Origin: Delphinapterus leucas
Lineage: Eukaryota > Chordata > Mammalia > Artiodactyla > Monodontidae
DNA length: 64,000 nucleotides
Direction of reading: 5' to 3'
NCBI RefSeq assembly: GCF_002288925.2
Contig: NW_022098076.1
Location: 74,539,873-74,603,872 of the forward strand
Position numbers and translations under genes: made by a program. Below, in pieces: positions 34,215-47,779 of the stretch; position 1 is the first letter of the stretch; each line of letters starts with the position of its first letter. Below the pieces are notes generated by a model. The model made no database searches, was not told the DNA's origin, and worked only from the letters and a program-made list of their open reading frames with translations.

Positions 34215-35105
34215 CACCTCTGATTCCCTCAGAGCTGGCCCTCCCCTCTTTTCTGCATATGTTGTAACTAGACCATCTCTCCATTGTGATTTTCACAACA
34301 ATTTGCTTGCATACATACTTCTCTCTTGTTTGACTGAAAGGCCACTGAGAGAAGGAACCACATTTATTTATCTGTATTTGTAGGGCTGGCACCATGCTTG
34401 GCATATCATAGGTGCTTGAAAAATAGTTGCTGAATTGAATTATGCTTAATTAAAGAGTAGAAAGAGCCCTGGACCTGGAGTCAGGAGCCCAGAGTCCAAA
34501 CCCAGCCCTGCAAACCAACAAAGGTACCTGCCTTTTCTGAGTCTGTCTCCTCAACCATAAGGGGAGTAAGGAATGATACTTTCTATTTCGTAATTTTATC
34601 CTGAAAGACTCTATTATATTCCTGGAGCGTGATAGCTGTACTTCTGGCCATCACACTTACCTCACCCATAGCTACTTGCTCAGAGTCTGGTGAGATCATG
34701 GAGGGGCAATATGAAAAGATCGGATGTTGCTACTGCTGCTGGGGGTCCCGCTGCCTGCCCGACATCACCAAGTGCAAGGGAAAGGATGTCCTGTGCATGT
34801 ATGAAGCAGAAGTGCAGTGGAGAAGGGACTAGAAAGCTGATCAAGAAATTGTTAACATTATCCAGGAAGGGGTGGGGGCTTGTCAGTGGAGGGGAGGCAA
34901 GAGCTACAAACAGGATTGTGCCAGGGAGTCAGAGCAGCTGCCCAGGTGGCCAAGGAGCAACAGGACCACCATCATGACTTGCGGGCCATGATCCGGCTAG
35001 ACTTCCCCTCTAGACTGTGAGCTCCATGGGAGTTGAGGCCTTGTCTGTTTTGTTCATGGCTCTGTTATCTACACCTTGCCCGGTGTTTGTGCATCTGACA
35101 GTAAC
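34215..35105 (+). repeat. L2-like and MIR-like fragments
   Basis: 34215-34440 and 34995-35105 resemble plus-strand L2 3' ends (GCTGGCACCATGCTTGGCAT; GACTGTGAGCTCCATGGGAG, CTTGTCTGTTTTGTTCATGG). 34455-34580 resembles plus-strand MIR (GAGCCCTGGACCTGGAGTCA, TTCTGAGTCTGTCTCCTCAA). The intervening 34600-34980 is not recognised. Confidence 0.5.
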
Positions 35106-35819
35106 ACAGACGCATCACTTACTCTCTTTGGGCTTCGATTTCTTTATCTTGTAAAAGAAGGAAGGTCCCTTTCTCAGTGTGCTGTCCTATGCTGTTAACA
35201 TTTTCTAGCCCGAGGGTAGGTAGTAATAATGCTTCTGGCGGTTTTGGAATGATCATTTCCAAAGGAATCAAAAGGCAAACATAGTACGTTGGTGCTGTGT
35301 CTACCAGAGCTCCACAGGGATGAGCAAGCACAGAGGACTGGGAGAACTAGGAAAGCTGAAGGTCTGGGAAGATTATGGGAGCTGTGCCATGTTGACAACA
35401 TTTTCTTTCAGCTCTGGCCAGACAGTGACCTCCAGGTGAGGGACCTGAAATGAAAGTGTTCCTGGGTCTTAAATGAGATGTTGTTTGCCACGCACGTTGG
35501 AGGGACCCTGCCGGGTTTAGAGCTCCTGTGCCTCTGCACGCTCCTTTGTCAACCTCTTGCACCCCTACCCCCGGCAACCTGAGGTGGTTGTTACCAAGGT
35601 GATCACCCACGATGGACGGACCCCTGTGTCCTCGCTCCTTAACTGGGCTCAGCAAGGCAGACTTTTGGCGGAAGCAGGACTAGGTTAGGCCGGGACCTGC
35701 ACAGGGGAAGCCCCAAGTTGAGTGAGGCTCACAGCTGCTATAGCTGATGCCCTAGGGTGGCAGACATGACTCTACGGACCAGAGTACAGAGAACGGAAGA
35801 TGAGGGAATGCTTGTGTAT

Positions 35820-36155
35820 TGAAGCAAACTGGGCTTTTGGAAAAGCTTCTCCTTCTGCCTGGAATGCCCTTCCACTCTCTCATCTGGGTCAACTTCAGGG
35901 CTCCCATAGCTGTTTCCTATTGTGAGAAGCCCTCCCTGATTCTCAAGTCTGTGCACCCAGAGCACTTTGCACAATTCTTAGTCCTTTGCATCCTGCATTA
36001 TAATGGCCCCATCCGCAGTTACAAGACAGCAAAGCTCCCAGGAGACAGGAGCTGTGGTCTAGCTCAGCTCTGCTGAGGATTCTGTGGATAGCCAGAATCC
36101 TCAGCACAGTTCTGGCAGAAAGCAGCTGCTCAATAAATATGTGCTGAACGAATGA
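35820..36155 (+). repeat. L2-like LINE 3' end
   Basis: TCCTTCTGCCTGGAATGCCC, AAGCCCTCCCTGATTCTCAA, GCAGCTGCTCAATAAATATG and GCTGAACGAATGAACT give the standard L2 3' order. Confidence 0.75.
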
Positions 36156-36289
36156 ACTGGAAATTTTACACCACTCTTGTGGGAGAAAGATAAAACAAGT
36201 TGATATCACAGTTTCAATAAAATCCACCTACTGATTTTTACAAGATATCCTGTGGTCTGTGAAGCTAAAAAGACATTCCTTTGCCTTCT

Positions 36290-36538
36290 TTTTTTTTTTT
36301 TTAATTTAGTTTTTGGCTACGTTGTGGCACACGGGATCTTCTGTTGCAGCGCACAGGCTCCTCGTTGCGGTGTGCAGGTTTCTCTCTAGCTGCGGCACGT
36401 GGGCTTCTCTCTAGCTGTGGCATGTGGGCTCAGTTGCCCCGCGGTACGTGGGATCTTAGTTCCCTGACCAGGGATCGAACCAGCGTTCCCTGCATTGCAA
36501 GGCGGATTCTTAATCACTGGACCACCAGGGAAGTCCCT
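36290..36538 (-). repeat. CHR-1-related SINE
   Basis: Minus-strand tRNA-derived SINE with head ending CACCAGGGAAGTCCC and B box GGTTCGATCCC. The body is shorter than other CHR-1 copies and contains a repeated block (GTGGGCTTCTCTCTAGCTG and a near copy). Flanks CCTTTGCCTTCT (36278-36289) and CCTTTGTCTTCT (36539-36550). Confidence 0.85.
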
Positions 36539-37429
36539 CCTTTGTCTTCTGTAACAGAGCCTAACTTTAAGCAACAACACTTCAGCATAAGGGAATTTGG
36601 GGTGGTGTTCAAATAATACCCTGCAAAGTGGACTCTTGTGTTTTATAAAGATTGTCAGCGATAAAAGTTGAAATATAAATGATAGGGTTATCCCCAAATT
36701 CACTGGAAAATTAAATTAACCACGAATGTGTCCCATTCCTCCCCATTTTCCCTCCCTAATCTCTTTCATTCTCCAAACATCCTGATAAATTACCACTTCA
36801 CTACAATATGTTCATCTGTTAGGAAGCGAATGAATGAATACTTCTGTAGCTGGTGAAAGGGTGGAGAAGGAAATGTCTTCCTCCTGGTATTTCCCATCTT
36901 AGCATTCTGCCTTCCATTCACTTCTGTAGAACCTGGTTTCTTACCTCTAAAAATTAGGAAAATAAAGTTTGCTCTTTCCTCCCTAGCACAGGAATATGAC
37001 CCAGTGTCTCTGCACGCATTGGAGGGTAAGGAAGCTTCTGGACCCACAAGTGAAGCTTTCAGATACAAACTCAATTCAATCAGCCAAGAGAGTTTTTGTG
37101 GAGTTACTATTACCAGGTAGGTGGCCCCCAAGAACAGTCAGACCACTGGGATGCAATTACAGAAAGTCCAGTAGGACCAAACCCAGAAAGGCTGGCATTG
37201 AGCGGAATAGCTTCTAGAGAGGAGCTAATGCACCCCTCCCCCGTCTGCACGGAGCCCACACTTTAATCCGCCCAGCTCTCTGAGGAGCAGTTCTGGGTCT
37301 TAGAGCAGAGAAGGGTGATCTGAAAAGCAGTGAAAAGCAGAGAGGATTAGGCTGAGTGGAAAATGTTCCTGACGTGGAGAGTGAGGGTAGGTCTCGGATA
37401 GCCTTACCTTACACGCACTTCCACCTGGA

Positions 37430-37710
37430 GAATTCCCCCTACTCATCCCTATGTGGCCACTCAAGGATTAGCTTCTCTGGCGATCCTTCTCTAGCTTTCC
37501 CAGACATTACTAGTCACCCCTTCTGTGAGGTCCTTCAGCACAATGAATGCAACCCTGGTCCAAGGCACTCATCATAATGTCATCTTATGGTTGCTTCTTA
37601 GCATGCTGGGTTCTTGCACTGGACTCTGAGCTCCCCATCTTATCTCCACATTCCCAGGGCCTGGCACTGGGTGCATTCACTCGATGTCTGTTGAATGAAT
37701 TGTCACACTG
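37430..37710 (+). repeat. L2-like LINE 3' end
   Basis: CACCTGGAGAATTCCCCCTA, TTGCACTGGACTCTGAGCTC, GGGCCTGGCACTGGGTGCAT and TGTCTGTTGAATGAATTG follow the L2 3' order. Confidence 0.65.
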
Positions 37711-37984
37711 ATCCTTTTGCTGCCACCAAACCAGGTGGACAAGAAAAGGAATGGACAACAGAACAATTTCATCCTTAAATCATGACCTTTGGGGACAGAA
37801 CATCCCTTAAGAGGTCATCAAATTCATTCCCCTCATTGAGCAAGACTGATGAAGTGCCCACTGGGATGCACTCTGGTCCTGTCTTTGGCTCTGGTCCTCA
37901 GCATCACTGGGCCCCAGGCTATTTTTTCAGCCCTCAGCTAGCTCCACCTCCCCTTTTGTAAAACCTGTTTAATAACTGTCTTTT

Positions 37985-38200
37985 CATAACATTTAATTAA
38001 CCAGACAATAGGCCATACCTTTCTATTACAAAAAATTTCAAACAGACACAAAAATAGAATAGTAGAAGAAAGCATGTACCCAATCACCCAACTTCAGCAT
38101 CTATCAACTCATGACCAGTCTTGTTTCCCCTCTAGTCACTGGATTATTGTGAAGCAAATTCCAGCCATCATGTCAAATAAACACTTTTTTTAAACTTGCA
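37985..38200. repeat. Ancient LINE-like fragment, family uncertain
   Basis: Wording such as GTACCCAATCACCCAACTTC and ATCAACTCATGACCAGTCTT resembles a common old L1 segment. 39380-39750 (TCCCATAAACCCTTCACCTT, ATCTTATAGAACCATAATAC) is of the same style. Strand and subfamily not determined. Confidence 0.35.
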
Positions 38201-38535
38201 TTGCATTCGTAGAAATGATGAAAATTTATTTAAATCTCGAGGAACCTCTCTCTATGTGTTTTGGGAGGGAGGATGCATAGAACTTTTGAAATCATATCAC
38301 ATACATCTCCAAAAGCCTCAAACTGATTTTTTTTTTTTTTGCAGACAAACACTTAATGGATGTCAGAAGTAAGAAACAAGCGATTATTGTATAGAATGTC
38401 AGTACTGACTTTGCAAGGACCAGACCCCGTGTGCTCTCTCTGGAACAAAGATGACAGAAAGGCAGGAGCAGCTTAATGGACCAACCCCCTCAAGCACCTT
38501 TTTCTTCTGTGTTAAACAGTTGTAGTCATGTGCAG

Positions 38536-38582
38536 ACACATACCCACTCGCTCGCTCTCACCCACAGACACACACACACAAC
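38536..38582 (+). repeat. CA-rich simple sequence
   Basis: Imperfect CACA/CTCA-rich tract ending in a short perfect (AC)n. Confidence 0.7.
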
Positions 38583-39109
38583 AGGAGTGGACATCTCTTC
38601 ACTCCCGCTCACGCCTGCCCTCGTTCACCTGCAGCTGTCTGGTTTGGGCAGTTGCTTTCTGAACACACTGGAGAACTCAGAGCCTCGGCACTAGAAAGCT
38701 TTCTTTCTAAAGTAGCACACTGCTTCACGAGGCTTAGGTCTGTGGCTCCTTGAGGCATCGCCACAGGATGAATCAAATATACAGCCCACACTCACTCAGT
38801 ATGCCAAAATGCTCCTTTCGGGATGTCAGGTTAGGCAGTGTTAAAGAGCTCTGCATAATGACCAATGCTATTTGTACTGATGTTTATGAACTCTGTTTAT
38901 ATGCTTAAGATCCCGTACTGGGAAAACATTCCTGCCCACTCAATGCTTTTCACTGCTCAGGTGTCACCCTGTCAATCTCAGAGCACTTAGCACACAGTAC
39001 TCATACCCGGGGAAATGTGTGAGGAATATTTATCATCCTCTTCAGACAGAGGGGTAAAGAGAGACCAGAAAGAGAATGAATGTTTTTCTGGAGTCCCCTT
39101 CATGTACTA

Positions 39110-39310
39110 TGGCAGGGGTTGTCTCCTCAAATTCTCACAATAATTCTATGATGCATTTCTTTTATTGGCTCCATGTTGCAGAAAGAAAACATTGAATCTC
39201 AGGGGATTGAATTGATTTGCCCAACGTTGCTTTTAGCTGCTAAGTGCTAGAGCCTGGATTCTAACCCAATTTTTCTAACCACCAAACCCATGCTCTTTTT
39301 TCTATACTTT
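39110..39310 (-). repeat. MIR-like SINE
   Basis: Reverse-complement MIR: CTCACAATAATTCTATGATG, GATTTGCCCAACGTTGCTTT, CTAAGTGCTAGAGCCTGGAT. Confidence 0.6.
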
Positions 39311-40099
39311 TTTTTCTTTTTTCTGTACTCTTTTTTTTCCAAGTCTGAGAAACTACCCCCCATTTAAATTATTTTCAGTTTTTAACTTTTCATTTTGAAA
39401 TAATTTAAGATTCATTAAAAAAACTTATAAACATAGCTTCCCATAAACCCTTCACCTTTCTTTTCCAAAGGTTAACATCTTATAGAACCATAATACAATG
39501 ACCAAAACCAGGAACTTAGCATTGATACTATACTGTTAAGTGATCTATGCACCTTATTCGAATGTCACCAACTGTCTCACTAATGCCCTTTCTCTGGTCC
39601 AGAAGCCAATCTGAATCACGCATTGTATTTAGTTATCATACCTCTTTGGACGCCTCCAATCTAGGAAAGTTCCCCCTTCATTCTTCATCTTTCACGACCT
39701 TGACAGGTTGGCTGGTTGTTTTGTAGAATGGCCCTTAATTTGGATCCCTTTTAATGCTAAAAGAGTTTCACAAACTCTCAAATGACTGTAGTTGTACTTT
39801 GAGTATCTGTTCATTGAGAATATATTTATTGACAAGAAGCTGCACTGAAGTGAAGGATGCTTTTGATTTTGCTCATCACGATGCCTTCCACATACATTTG
39901 AAAAATTGTATGTGTATCTGTGAGATAATTTTTATTTACTATACTGGCAATGCTTAGGTATATTTAGTTTCATCTACCCCTGTGATATTTTGGAAGCTCC
40001 TCCTGAGGTCAGCAGCCCACAATCATACACACATCAAGGCAGAGGTTCTCAAAGAAAGTTTGGAGAAGACCATTGAGAGTTGGTAGATCAGATAACATC

Positions 40100-40385
40100 A
40101 AGAGCTAATGTTCACTCCATCTTTGAGAATTTATTGTGCATTTGTACTCTATTCTTTGCCAAGAGTTTTGCATGCATTATATCATTTGAGCCTCACAATA
40201 GTACCTCTAAGACAAGTACTATTATTAGCATTCCCATTCTACGGTGGAAGAAATTAAGATTTCGAGTCTGTAAGTGACTTGCCCAAGGTCACACATCTAC
40301 TGCACAGCAACACTGGGATTTGAACACAGTTCTGCTTGGCTCTGAAAGCCCCATATTCTTATCCACCATGCTAATCTTCTCCAAA
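40100..40385 (-). repeat. MIR-like SINE
   Basis: Near full-length reverse-complement MIR: GTTTTGCATGCATTATATCA, CCTCACAATAGTACCTCTAA, TGACTTGCCCAAGGTCACAC, CACTGGGATTTGAACACAGT. A second minus-strand MIR-like piece is at 40655-40765 and an L2-like piece at 40400-40560. Confidence 0.7.
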
Positions 40386-40765
40386 AACATCTCTGATTTT
40401 TTGCTTCCATTGTTCCTATGTCTGGAAAAGCCTTCATTTCCTATTTTCCAAATTCTTTCCCTGGTTCAGTCTTTAAGGCCTAGTGCTAAGGGCGTTCTTC
40501 TAGGGAGATTTCTTCTGGTGGAAAGAGAAACTGGATTTATACAAACCCCAGGTACAGCTCCTCCACCTGATACGGCATAAAAGAGGACAACAGAATTAGA
40601 AGGGGCTTGGATATTCCTGAGTACAACCTCTTCCTTATATAATAACAATAACTACTACTATTTATCGCATGCTTTCTGTGGGTCAGCAGTGTTCTAAATG
40701 TTTGGCATGTGTTATCTCATTGAAATACCACAGCAACCCTAAGAGGGAGATACTAATACTGTGGA

Positions 40766-41775
40766 GGGGGAGGCTTCTAGAGCTCACCCACATCTGGATT
40801 TCCTCTCTTTCCAGGTACCTAGGAGGATGACACTCTCCACCCCTGCTGCCGTTAGGCAGAGCCATGTTTCTAGATCCAGCCAAGTTGTAGGCGAGTGTGA
40901 TGCACCATTCCAGAGCTGAAGCACTTCATTGTTGGTATTCAGTGAGCTGTGAGGAAGCGGGCTGTGCACCATCTGTTGCCTTACTCTGGGACTCTGGGGC
41001 TTCCCCAGAGAGGCCCCTGATTGGACTTTGCTCAAGATTACCCTCTGAACATAATTCAGGAGAGGGAATTGATGGTTGTATTCATCAGGGAAATTAACAT
41101 TAGCTGGGCAATGTCTTAACACAGTCAAAGTCTGCATCTCTCTGTCATGTCACACTCCCACGGTGGTTAGACTTTTCCATCTTGTGGCTGCCCCATGTGA
41201 AACCTGTAGCTCTCAGATCACAGAGGCAGGGATGGAGAGGGATGCAAGAGGCATCCCTTCCTGCCTCTGCCCCGAGTGACACATGTCCCTTCCTTCTTAG
41301 TCACATGGTCCTGTGCCCACCCAACTACCGCCCTCTCCTCTACCAGTGCCCACACCTCTGTTTCTTATATGTCTGGGAACCTCAGGTCTGGTGGAAGCAT
41401 TTCTCCTTCCTATTTGGCTTCCTCCTCAAACTGCTGCCTGATAAACAGTATTACTGTGAAGCAGTCACCTACTTCGGAATTGTCAAAGCTAATGGTTAGA
41501 AATGCAGATTCCAGGGCACCACCTCTGCATTTTCCCCTTCCTGACGCACTTCGTGGTGCCCACAGATGTCTCAGAACTATTGTAATGTGTGCAGCCCAGG
41601 TCAGTGTTATCCAAACTTCAGTTGCTTACACTTTTCGACATATTCATACTATTGTTTTCTTCATACGTAACATTTTTCTGTAAATGTCTCATATTTTTAC
41701 TTCAATAAATTTATTTCTAAAGGAGACTTTTTGCCACCACCATAAGTGAAAAACCGGTATCATTCACCATAAAAA
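40766..41775. other. Unique intronic sequence
   Basis: Nothing recognised except a short MER5-like phrase near 41490-41640. Confidence 0.35.
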
Positions 41776-41779
41776 GAAG

Positions 41780-42310
41780 AGACAAGTTGTGCTGATACAA
41801 TAGAATATTATTCAGCACTGAAAAGGAATGTGCTATCAAGCCATGAAAAGACGTAACCGTAAATGCATACCAATAAATGAAAGAAGCCAATCTAGAAAGG
41901 CTACATACTGCATGATTTCAACGATATGACATTCTGGAAAAGGCCAGACTATATTGCAGGCGTTCAGGGGTGGGGGCAGAGGGATGAATGGGTGGAGCAC
42001 AGGGGATTTTTCAGGCAGTGAAACTATTCTGTATGATACTATAATGGTAGACACATGTCATCATGCTTTTGTCAAAGCCCTTAGAATGTACAACACCAAG
42101 AGTGAACTGCAGTGCAAATTATGGACTTTAGGTAATAACAATGTGTCAGTGTTGGTTCATCAATTGGAAAAAAAGCACCACTCTGATGCAGGATATTGAC
42201 GGTGGGAGAGGTAGGGAGGAGGGGTGAGGGTGAGTATATGGGAACTCACTCAGTGTTTCTTTGAACATTAAATTGCTTTAAAAAATAAAGTCTGTTAATA
42301 AAAAAGAATA
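41780..42310 (+). repeat. Old L1 3' end
   Basis: AATAGAATATTATTCAGCAC, GCTACATACTGCATGATTTC, GTATGATACTATAATGGTAG and ACATTAAATTGCTTTAAAAA give an old-family L1 3' UTR ending in an A-rich tail. Confidence 0.7.
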
Positions 42311-43105
42311 GACACAAACAAATGCAAGCAAAACAAGATTAACAGATTCTAGCTAGGTATTGCTGTATGTCCAAAGGCTCTGAGCCTGGTGCCTTCTCTC
42401 TTTGTTTGCAGAGGAGAATGACAAGCGTTAGAAGGGTGTTAAAGACGTATCATCTCTTCAATGAGATTTTCTCCTGGACATAATCATAAGGCATGAGAGC
42501 AAAATGAGAAGAGAACAACATTCTCACTTGAGGATCTATGTTATTTAATGTCGTGTCTGTCTGGGGTATCCATCCTACCCCAGCTTCCAGAAACACTAGT
42601 CTAGGCATGACCCTGAATGCAAACACCTCGCTGTCACATGTTGAGCAGGTTTTTCCGCTGTCACTTCCTCAACATGCTCCTCCGTGTGCATGGTCTGCTC
42701 CTGGCCTCTAGGGACTCAGAGTCCAGAAAAGTGTCTTTCTGCACAGTTCCTGCCAAGCAGACAGTGTTGCTTAACAAAGATCTGTCAGGGACATGGTGGT
42801 GATGGAGATGGTAAAGACAAATATGTTAGGAGTGAAGGACCCAGGCAGGAGAGGACAGAGGTCCAGAAGAGTCAGGCAATGGAAGACAGAAAGTCAGCCA
42901 AACAGAGACACTGGATCTAAACGTGCATCCCTGAGGGTCAGGCACAAAACAGCTGGCGTTTACCGTGGTCAAAGCACAGCCTTAATCAGAGTATCTGATT
43001 TTTTAAGGTTGTCGTGAGACAGTGTGGTAGAAAAGGCATCAGTGTAGTCTGGGGGCCCCACTCCAGGTCTCTGAGTTGCACGAACAGAACGGGACAAATA
43101 TTGTT
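42311..43105. other. Unique intronic sequence
   Basis: No gene or repeat recognised. Confidence 0.35.
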
Positions 43106-43109
43106 CCCA

Positions 43110-43320
43110 TTTAATGAACAGCTGCTGTGTGCCTAGAACTTTAATCCTGCCCACTCCTTATGACAAGTGTTCAAGCTCAGTATTTTATTCCTGTTTTATA
43201 AACAATGAAATCTAGGTGCAGGGAGGTTAAATAAGTCACACAAGATCACCCAGCTAGGAAGGGCCCAAACTGTGATTTAAATCCATGTCTTTCTGACTTG
43301 AAATCCCATGTTCTTCCCAT
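43110..43320 (-). repeat. MIR-like SINE
   Basis: Reverse-complement MIR: AACAGCTGCTGTGTGCCTAG, AACAATGAAATCTAGGTGCA, GATCACCCAGCTAGGAAGGG. Confidence 0.65.
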
Positions 43321-44336
43321 CCTTCTGAACTTGTACGAGAAAAGATCTGCTCCTGGTCAAGTGGTCGCAAACCAGGATGATGATCACTGTGATTACTAGA
43401 ACAAGAATCATTGCTATTTGTTGTTATAGAATCAGAAAAGGAGGTTGGATGGGGTGAAAGGTATCTCAAGAGATTGTCCATATCCCCCTTGCTTGGCATT
43501 TTAATTTATATAGACACAAACATACACATATGTGCCCATGTACACACAAGCAAATATGCCTTCTACTACGTGTACACTAGGAACCAAAGATAACTCTATC
43601 AGTCTGGAATGAACATGTACCAGGATGGAGGGGAAAGGATCAACAAATACTGAATTCCTACTGTATGCAGAGCCCTATGCTAGCCACCAGGGTGGTTTCA
43701 AGAGGCTTCTTCTGGAGAAATTGATGTTGATTCTCTTCAACCACATCCAGAGTAACCTTTCAATAAAGAAGGAAACTAATTTGATCTGTTTTCCTCAACA
43801 CCTCTGAGCACAGGCCCTGGAGATATTCTCATCAGAGCAATGAGAATTGCTCTGGGTGCCAGACTGGGGCTTGTGTGTCCCCTTTGTGGGCTTGGATCAC
43901 AGAGTTGGACAGAGCTTCTATTCGCAGATCCCCTTCTTTGCGGACAGTTTGCATCTACCTAGAACTCAAATTATAACTTATTCAATTTCACCTATTTTGT
44001 CATGCGTCGGTCATTCCCATGTGCGCCCCATTTTTACTTTTAACATACACAGAGGGAGGTATCAAATGTGTACTATATGTAATACAGAGTCTAAGTGACT
44101 CTATCTTACATACGATACTTCTTGAGAGGGGGATGGTATACAGTTCAGCTCACACAGTATTCACTTGCCAGCTCCTTCACATCCGGGCTCACTTCCAACT
44201 TGGCTTCCTTCTCATCAAACAAGAAGCAGCTAGCTCATTCCCACACTCCTTTGAGTATCCCCTCCCCGTCAAACCTACCCGCCTCTCCCAACTCACAAGC
44301 CACAACTGGGCTTCTCCAACGTACCAGCTGGAAAAA

Positions 44337-44360
44337 AAGAGCAGAGAGAGAGAGAGAGAT
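44337..44360 (+). repeat. (GA)n simple repeat
   Basis: GAGCAGAGAGAGAGAGAGAG tract. Confidence 0.85.
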
Positions 44361-45590
44361 TGATTCCCAGTATCTCTCCTTTCTTCTTCCAGGCTCTTTT
44401 GAAATGCATGTTTCACTCCTGCTCTACTGGCTTTATTAAGTAATTCTCTGTATGGGGGCCTCAGCTAGAAGCCACACCCAATAAATTAGCCAACCACCAC
44501 AAACAGATGCAGCCTGGCAAGTGAAGAAGGATTACTCCAAAGTGAACCCCGTGCAGAGGATCTACAGACAGCTGAGGTGAGAATCACTCCACCACTGTCA
44601 AGACACCAGGTGTCTCCCCTCCTCCAGTCCCTAATTCTGTCTGTGAGTGACAGACAGCTTCACTCAACACTTTATTCACATGTATGCACGTGCATGTGTG
44701 TGCATGTAAAGAATAGATAGCTAAATATGGAAAATAGCCAGGGACCCAATGGTGAGGTTTGAACATCCTTACATCATCTCCCAATAAAGTATTAGAGCAC
44801 TGGTGAGAACCCGAAGGAAGTGGTCCTTGGACCTTCCAGTTTAAATAGGACCAGGACTGGCAGATGTAGCCACTGAAAAACTAGAGTGGGGAAAAAAATC
44901 TCAGATGGGAAAATGAAAACAGCTCACTCATGACTTTGGGGAAGGTGTGGCAAGTGTGCTTCCCCTTTCCTGGGATGGTTTTGCATTCTAGGTCCATGAT
45001 GGTATCTGTTCCCTGCCATTCATGAAATGCTTCCTCTCCTATTGTATGTGCATGGTGTAAATTCAGGATTGCAGCAATCACATGCTTGCAAACAACTTAG
45101 GATTTCTATGAACACAGGACAGAGAATATTCTTTGTGATCTTTGCAAAAGATGCCATGGCATAATACATGCCATGTAGTATATACACGGGAAATAGATAT
45201 TCTGGGACTAGATGACCCCTTGAATTGGAAGGGATGCAGACCCATCTCTTTGTGCTTAGATTAAAAATCTCTCTGGACCCCCAAGAAATCTCATAACGAA
45301 CCCCAAGTCTCAAGCTCAAAAGGGATCTTGAGGGTCACTAGTTCCAGTTGCCCACTTGAGCCCTCTTTCTAAGGCAGCCTATACTATCTTGGGACAGCTT
45401 TGATAGAAGGTTCTCTCTGATATCAAAACCCAAGTTGGCTTCCCTGGAGATTCCATCACTGGCCAAGGCACTGCCCTTTGTGATTTCACAGAACAGGTCT
45501 GCCCCTTCTTGCGCACAACACACGGTCAGCATTTGACGCCAGTGAATATCCTTCTCCCTTGCAGTCTCTTCTCCCCAGTTCCCCTACCTG
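44361..45590. other. Unique intronic sequence
   Basis: No gene or repeat confidently recognised. Confidence 0.35.
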
Positions 45591-45594
45591 TGGG

Positions 45595-45730
45595 GCTGCC
45601 CACTGGATGAACTCTAAAGGCTCATTCATTCAACAAATAATTATAGAACGTGAAGCAAGTGCCAGGAACTGGATTGATGAGCAAACACAACCAAGTCATT
45701 GCTTCCAGGGATCTTACAGTCCCTTCGCAG
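45595..45730 (-). repeat. L2-like fragment
   Basis: Reverse-complement L2 end: CTCATTCATTCAACAAATAA, AAGTGCCAGGAACTGGATTG, TCCAGGGATCTTACAGTCCC. Confidence 0.6.
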
Positions 45731-47365
45731 TACCTCCCTTAGACCCAGGCAAGAGGGCCCCTTGCTATAGAAGGCTCCACTCTGACCCTTCTTCAGCTGC
45801 ATGCTTCCCATAGGGTGAGGCGCCTACAGGGTCAAGGACCCCCATCCTCCTTCTAGAACATGCTTCAGTTACCTGGAACCCTGGAATGCCTGCCTATTCA
45901 GCCATGAGCCTGCTCCCAAAACCTTCATGGTTCTCTTTCTTCAGAATCAAAGGGAGAGGGGCAAGGGGAAGCTCTTTGGAGGTGGTACAGATAGAGCCTG
46001 GACAAGCCAGTGGGTGTGCCCACACATGTATGTCCAAGGCTTATTATGGTGCAGGATGGAGCCAGCAGTGGAAAGAGAATCAAATCAGAGTGGCCTGTTG
46101 ACCAAGGGCCAGATATCCTCATTTGGCTAGTACAGAATTCAGAGGACTCTAAGAGTTTTAAATTCAAATCTGTCTTCCATGTTGTTTTGAAGGTGTATTT
46201 GTCAGGATAGAAGGATAAAATGCACTTTGTTTAACAGTTTGTTAGCTGGATTTATTACTTTTAAATATTTTGGTCTATGATATGTGAGCCTCCATCCGTA
46301 CTCTTGCCCTGGGGTCCATAAATGTTAGGGATGGGTCTATTCTTTGTGGATACAGATATTCGTTAATTAATCACAGAAAGAAATGTAAAATTGAACCATA
46401 TTTCTAAGAAAAATAATATACCATTTGGGTCTCTCCTAAAATGTTCTGCTTGATCTCCATTCCCAGGGTTCTCCTTGCATCTTGGGGTCTCCAGGTTCCC
46501 TTGAGCCCTGCAAAGCCCTTCCCTTATTTTCTGAGATCCCAAAACACTGACTAAAATATTCCACATACTATTGCCCCTTCTGAACTCAGAGCTTCAGGGA
46601 AATGAACCGTAGGAAGAATAAGGGAGGCAGACCAAGATTGTTAATCTCTTACAGACTCATTTCCTGCTTTTCATTAGGTCCAAAACAGATGCCCCATCAC
46701 CACACTGCCACGGTAGATTCCATCTTTGTACCCACTCCAGGGGCTCCACAGCTGACCCAGCCTGGGAGGTGGTTTCACCTCTTTGTTAAGGTATCCGTGT
46801 GTCTCACATCTCTTCCGCTTCCAGCTGTCTAAACTCAGCCTAAATCTATTTCTTCTCACTTGGTCTGCAGCAGCAGGAGAGAAACCTTCTCTGACTAATT
46901 GGGGAAAAGGTAGCAAATTCATCCACTTGTCTCTCTGAATAGGCACCCCACACACTAGCGGCTTTTAAGCATGCATCTCTTTCTCGTCCCCGATATTACT
47001 GTAATTCACCTGCGACTCACTGTCTGTGTGCCCTTGATCTCTCTAAGCCTCTGTGATGTCTGGGTTAGATTGTGAAACTCCCTGAGGGGGCAGGGCCACA
47101 TCTGCCCTGTGTCTCCAGACCCTGCTCAGCAGAGCAGCCCACATAGGTAGGCACTTAATATAGACTTTTGATGATGGAAACAGGAGAACAGCATTCTGTC
47201 TAGAGCATTGTGAGGGGGCAAGAAGCAATCTACTACCACAGACAGACCACGTCACAGCAGCCCTCCTGCCAGACTGGGAGCTGGGGCACACTTTTTCCTT
47301 TTAAACAAGGTGTGTGGGAGGGGCACTGTCTCTTGTCTCTGAGATAACAGCAACAACAAACACTG
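45731..47365. other. Unique intronic sequence
   Basis: No gene or repeat confidently recognised. Confidence 0.35.
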
Positions 47366-47369
47366 TGAC

Positions 47370-47560
47370 AGCATGGCTCTAATTGTGTGGACTGATCTGA
47401 TGCTCAGAATAACCTTTTGAATTTGGGGACTACCATTATTATCCCAGTTTTCAAATGAGAAACCTGAGGCACAGAGAAGTTGTGTAAATTGTTCAGGCCT
47501 CAGACTGGGGCCATCTGGTTTCGGAGACCTCAGCTTGCCCACCACGGCACATGGTCCCTT
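47370..47560 (-). repeat. MIR-like SINE
   Basis: Reverse-complement MIR: CCATTATTATCCCAGTTTTC, AATGAGAAACCTGAGGCACA. Confidence 0.65.
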
Positions 47561-47779
47561 GACGTGAACTAGTGGAGCTTCAAGCAGAAATGGAGAGTGA
47601 AGTGTTGCCGACCAGGCTCTTGTCCCACACTCTCGCAGATCCTTGATCGACTGACCCCTGTCCCACCTGAGTGACTGGCTGAGGGAAGGAGAGTGTCAGT
47701 CAGCTGTCCAGCCTTGAGCCAAGTTGGCCCTCAAAGCATTTGTTCACACCCCATCCCTCTCCCTCCTCCTATCTTTTCT

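Noticed and set aside
34629..34832. Cys-rich small frame, considered as a possible retrocopy
   Set aside because: It opens with GTG. The first ATG (34699) leaves 44 codons with no recognised homology, no poly(A) and no flanking duplication.
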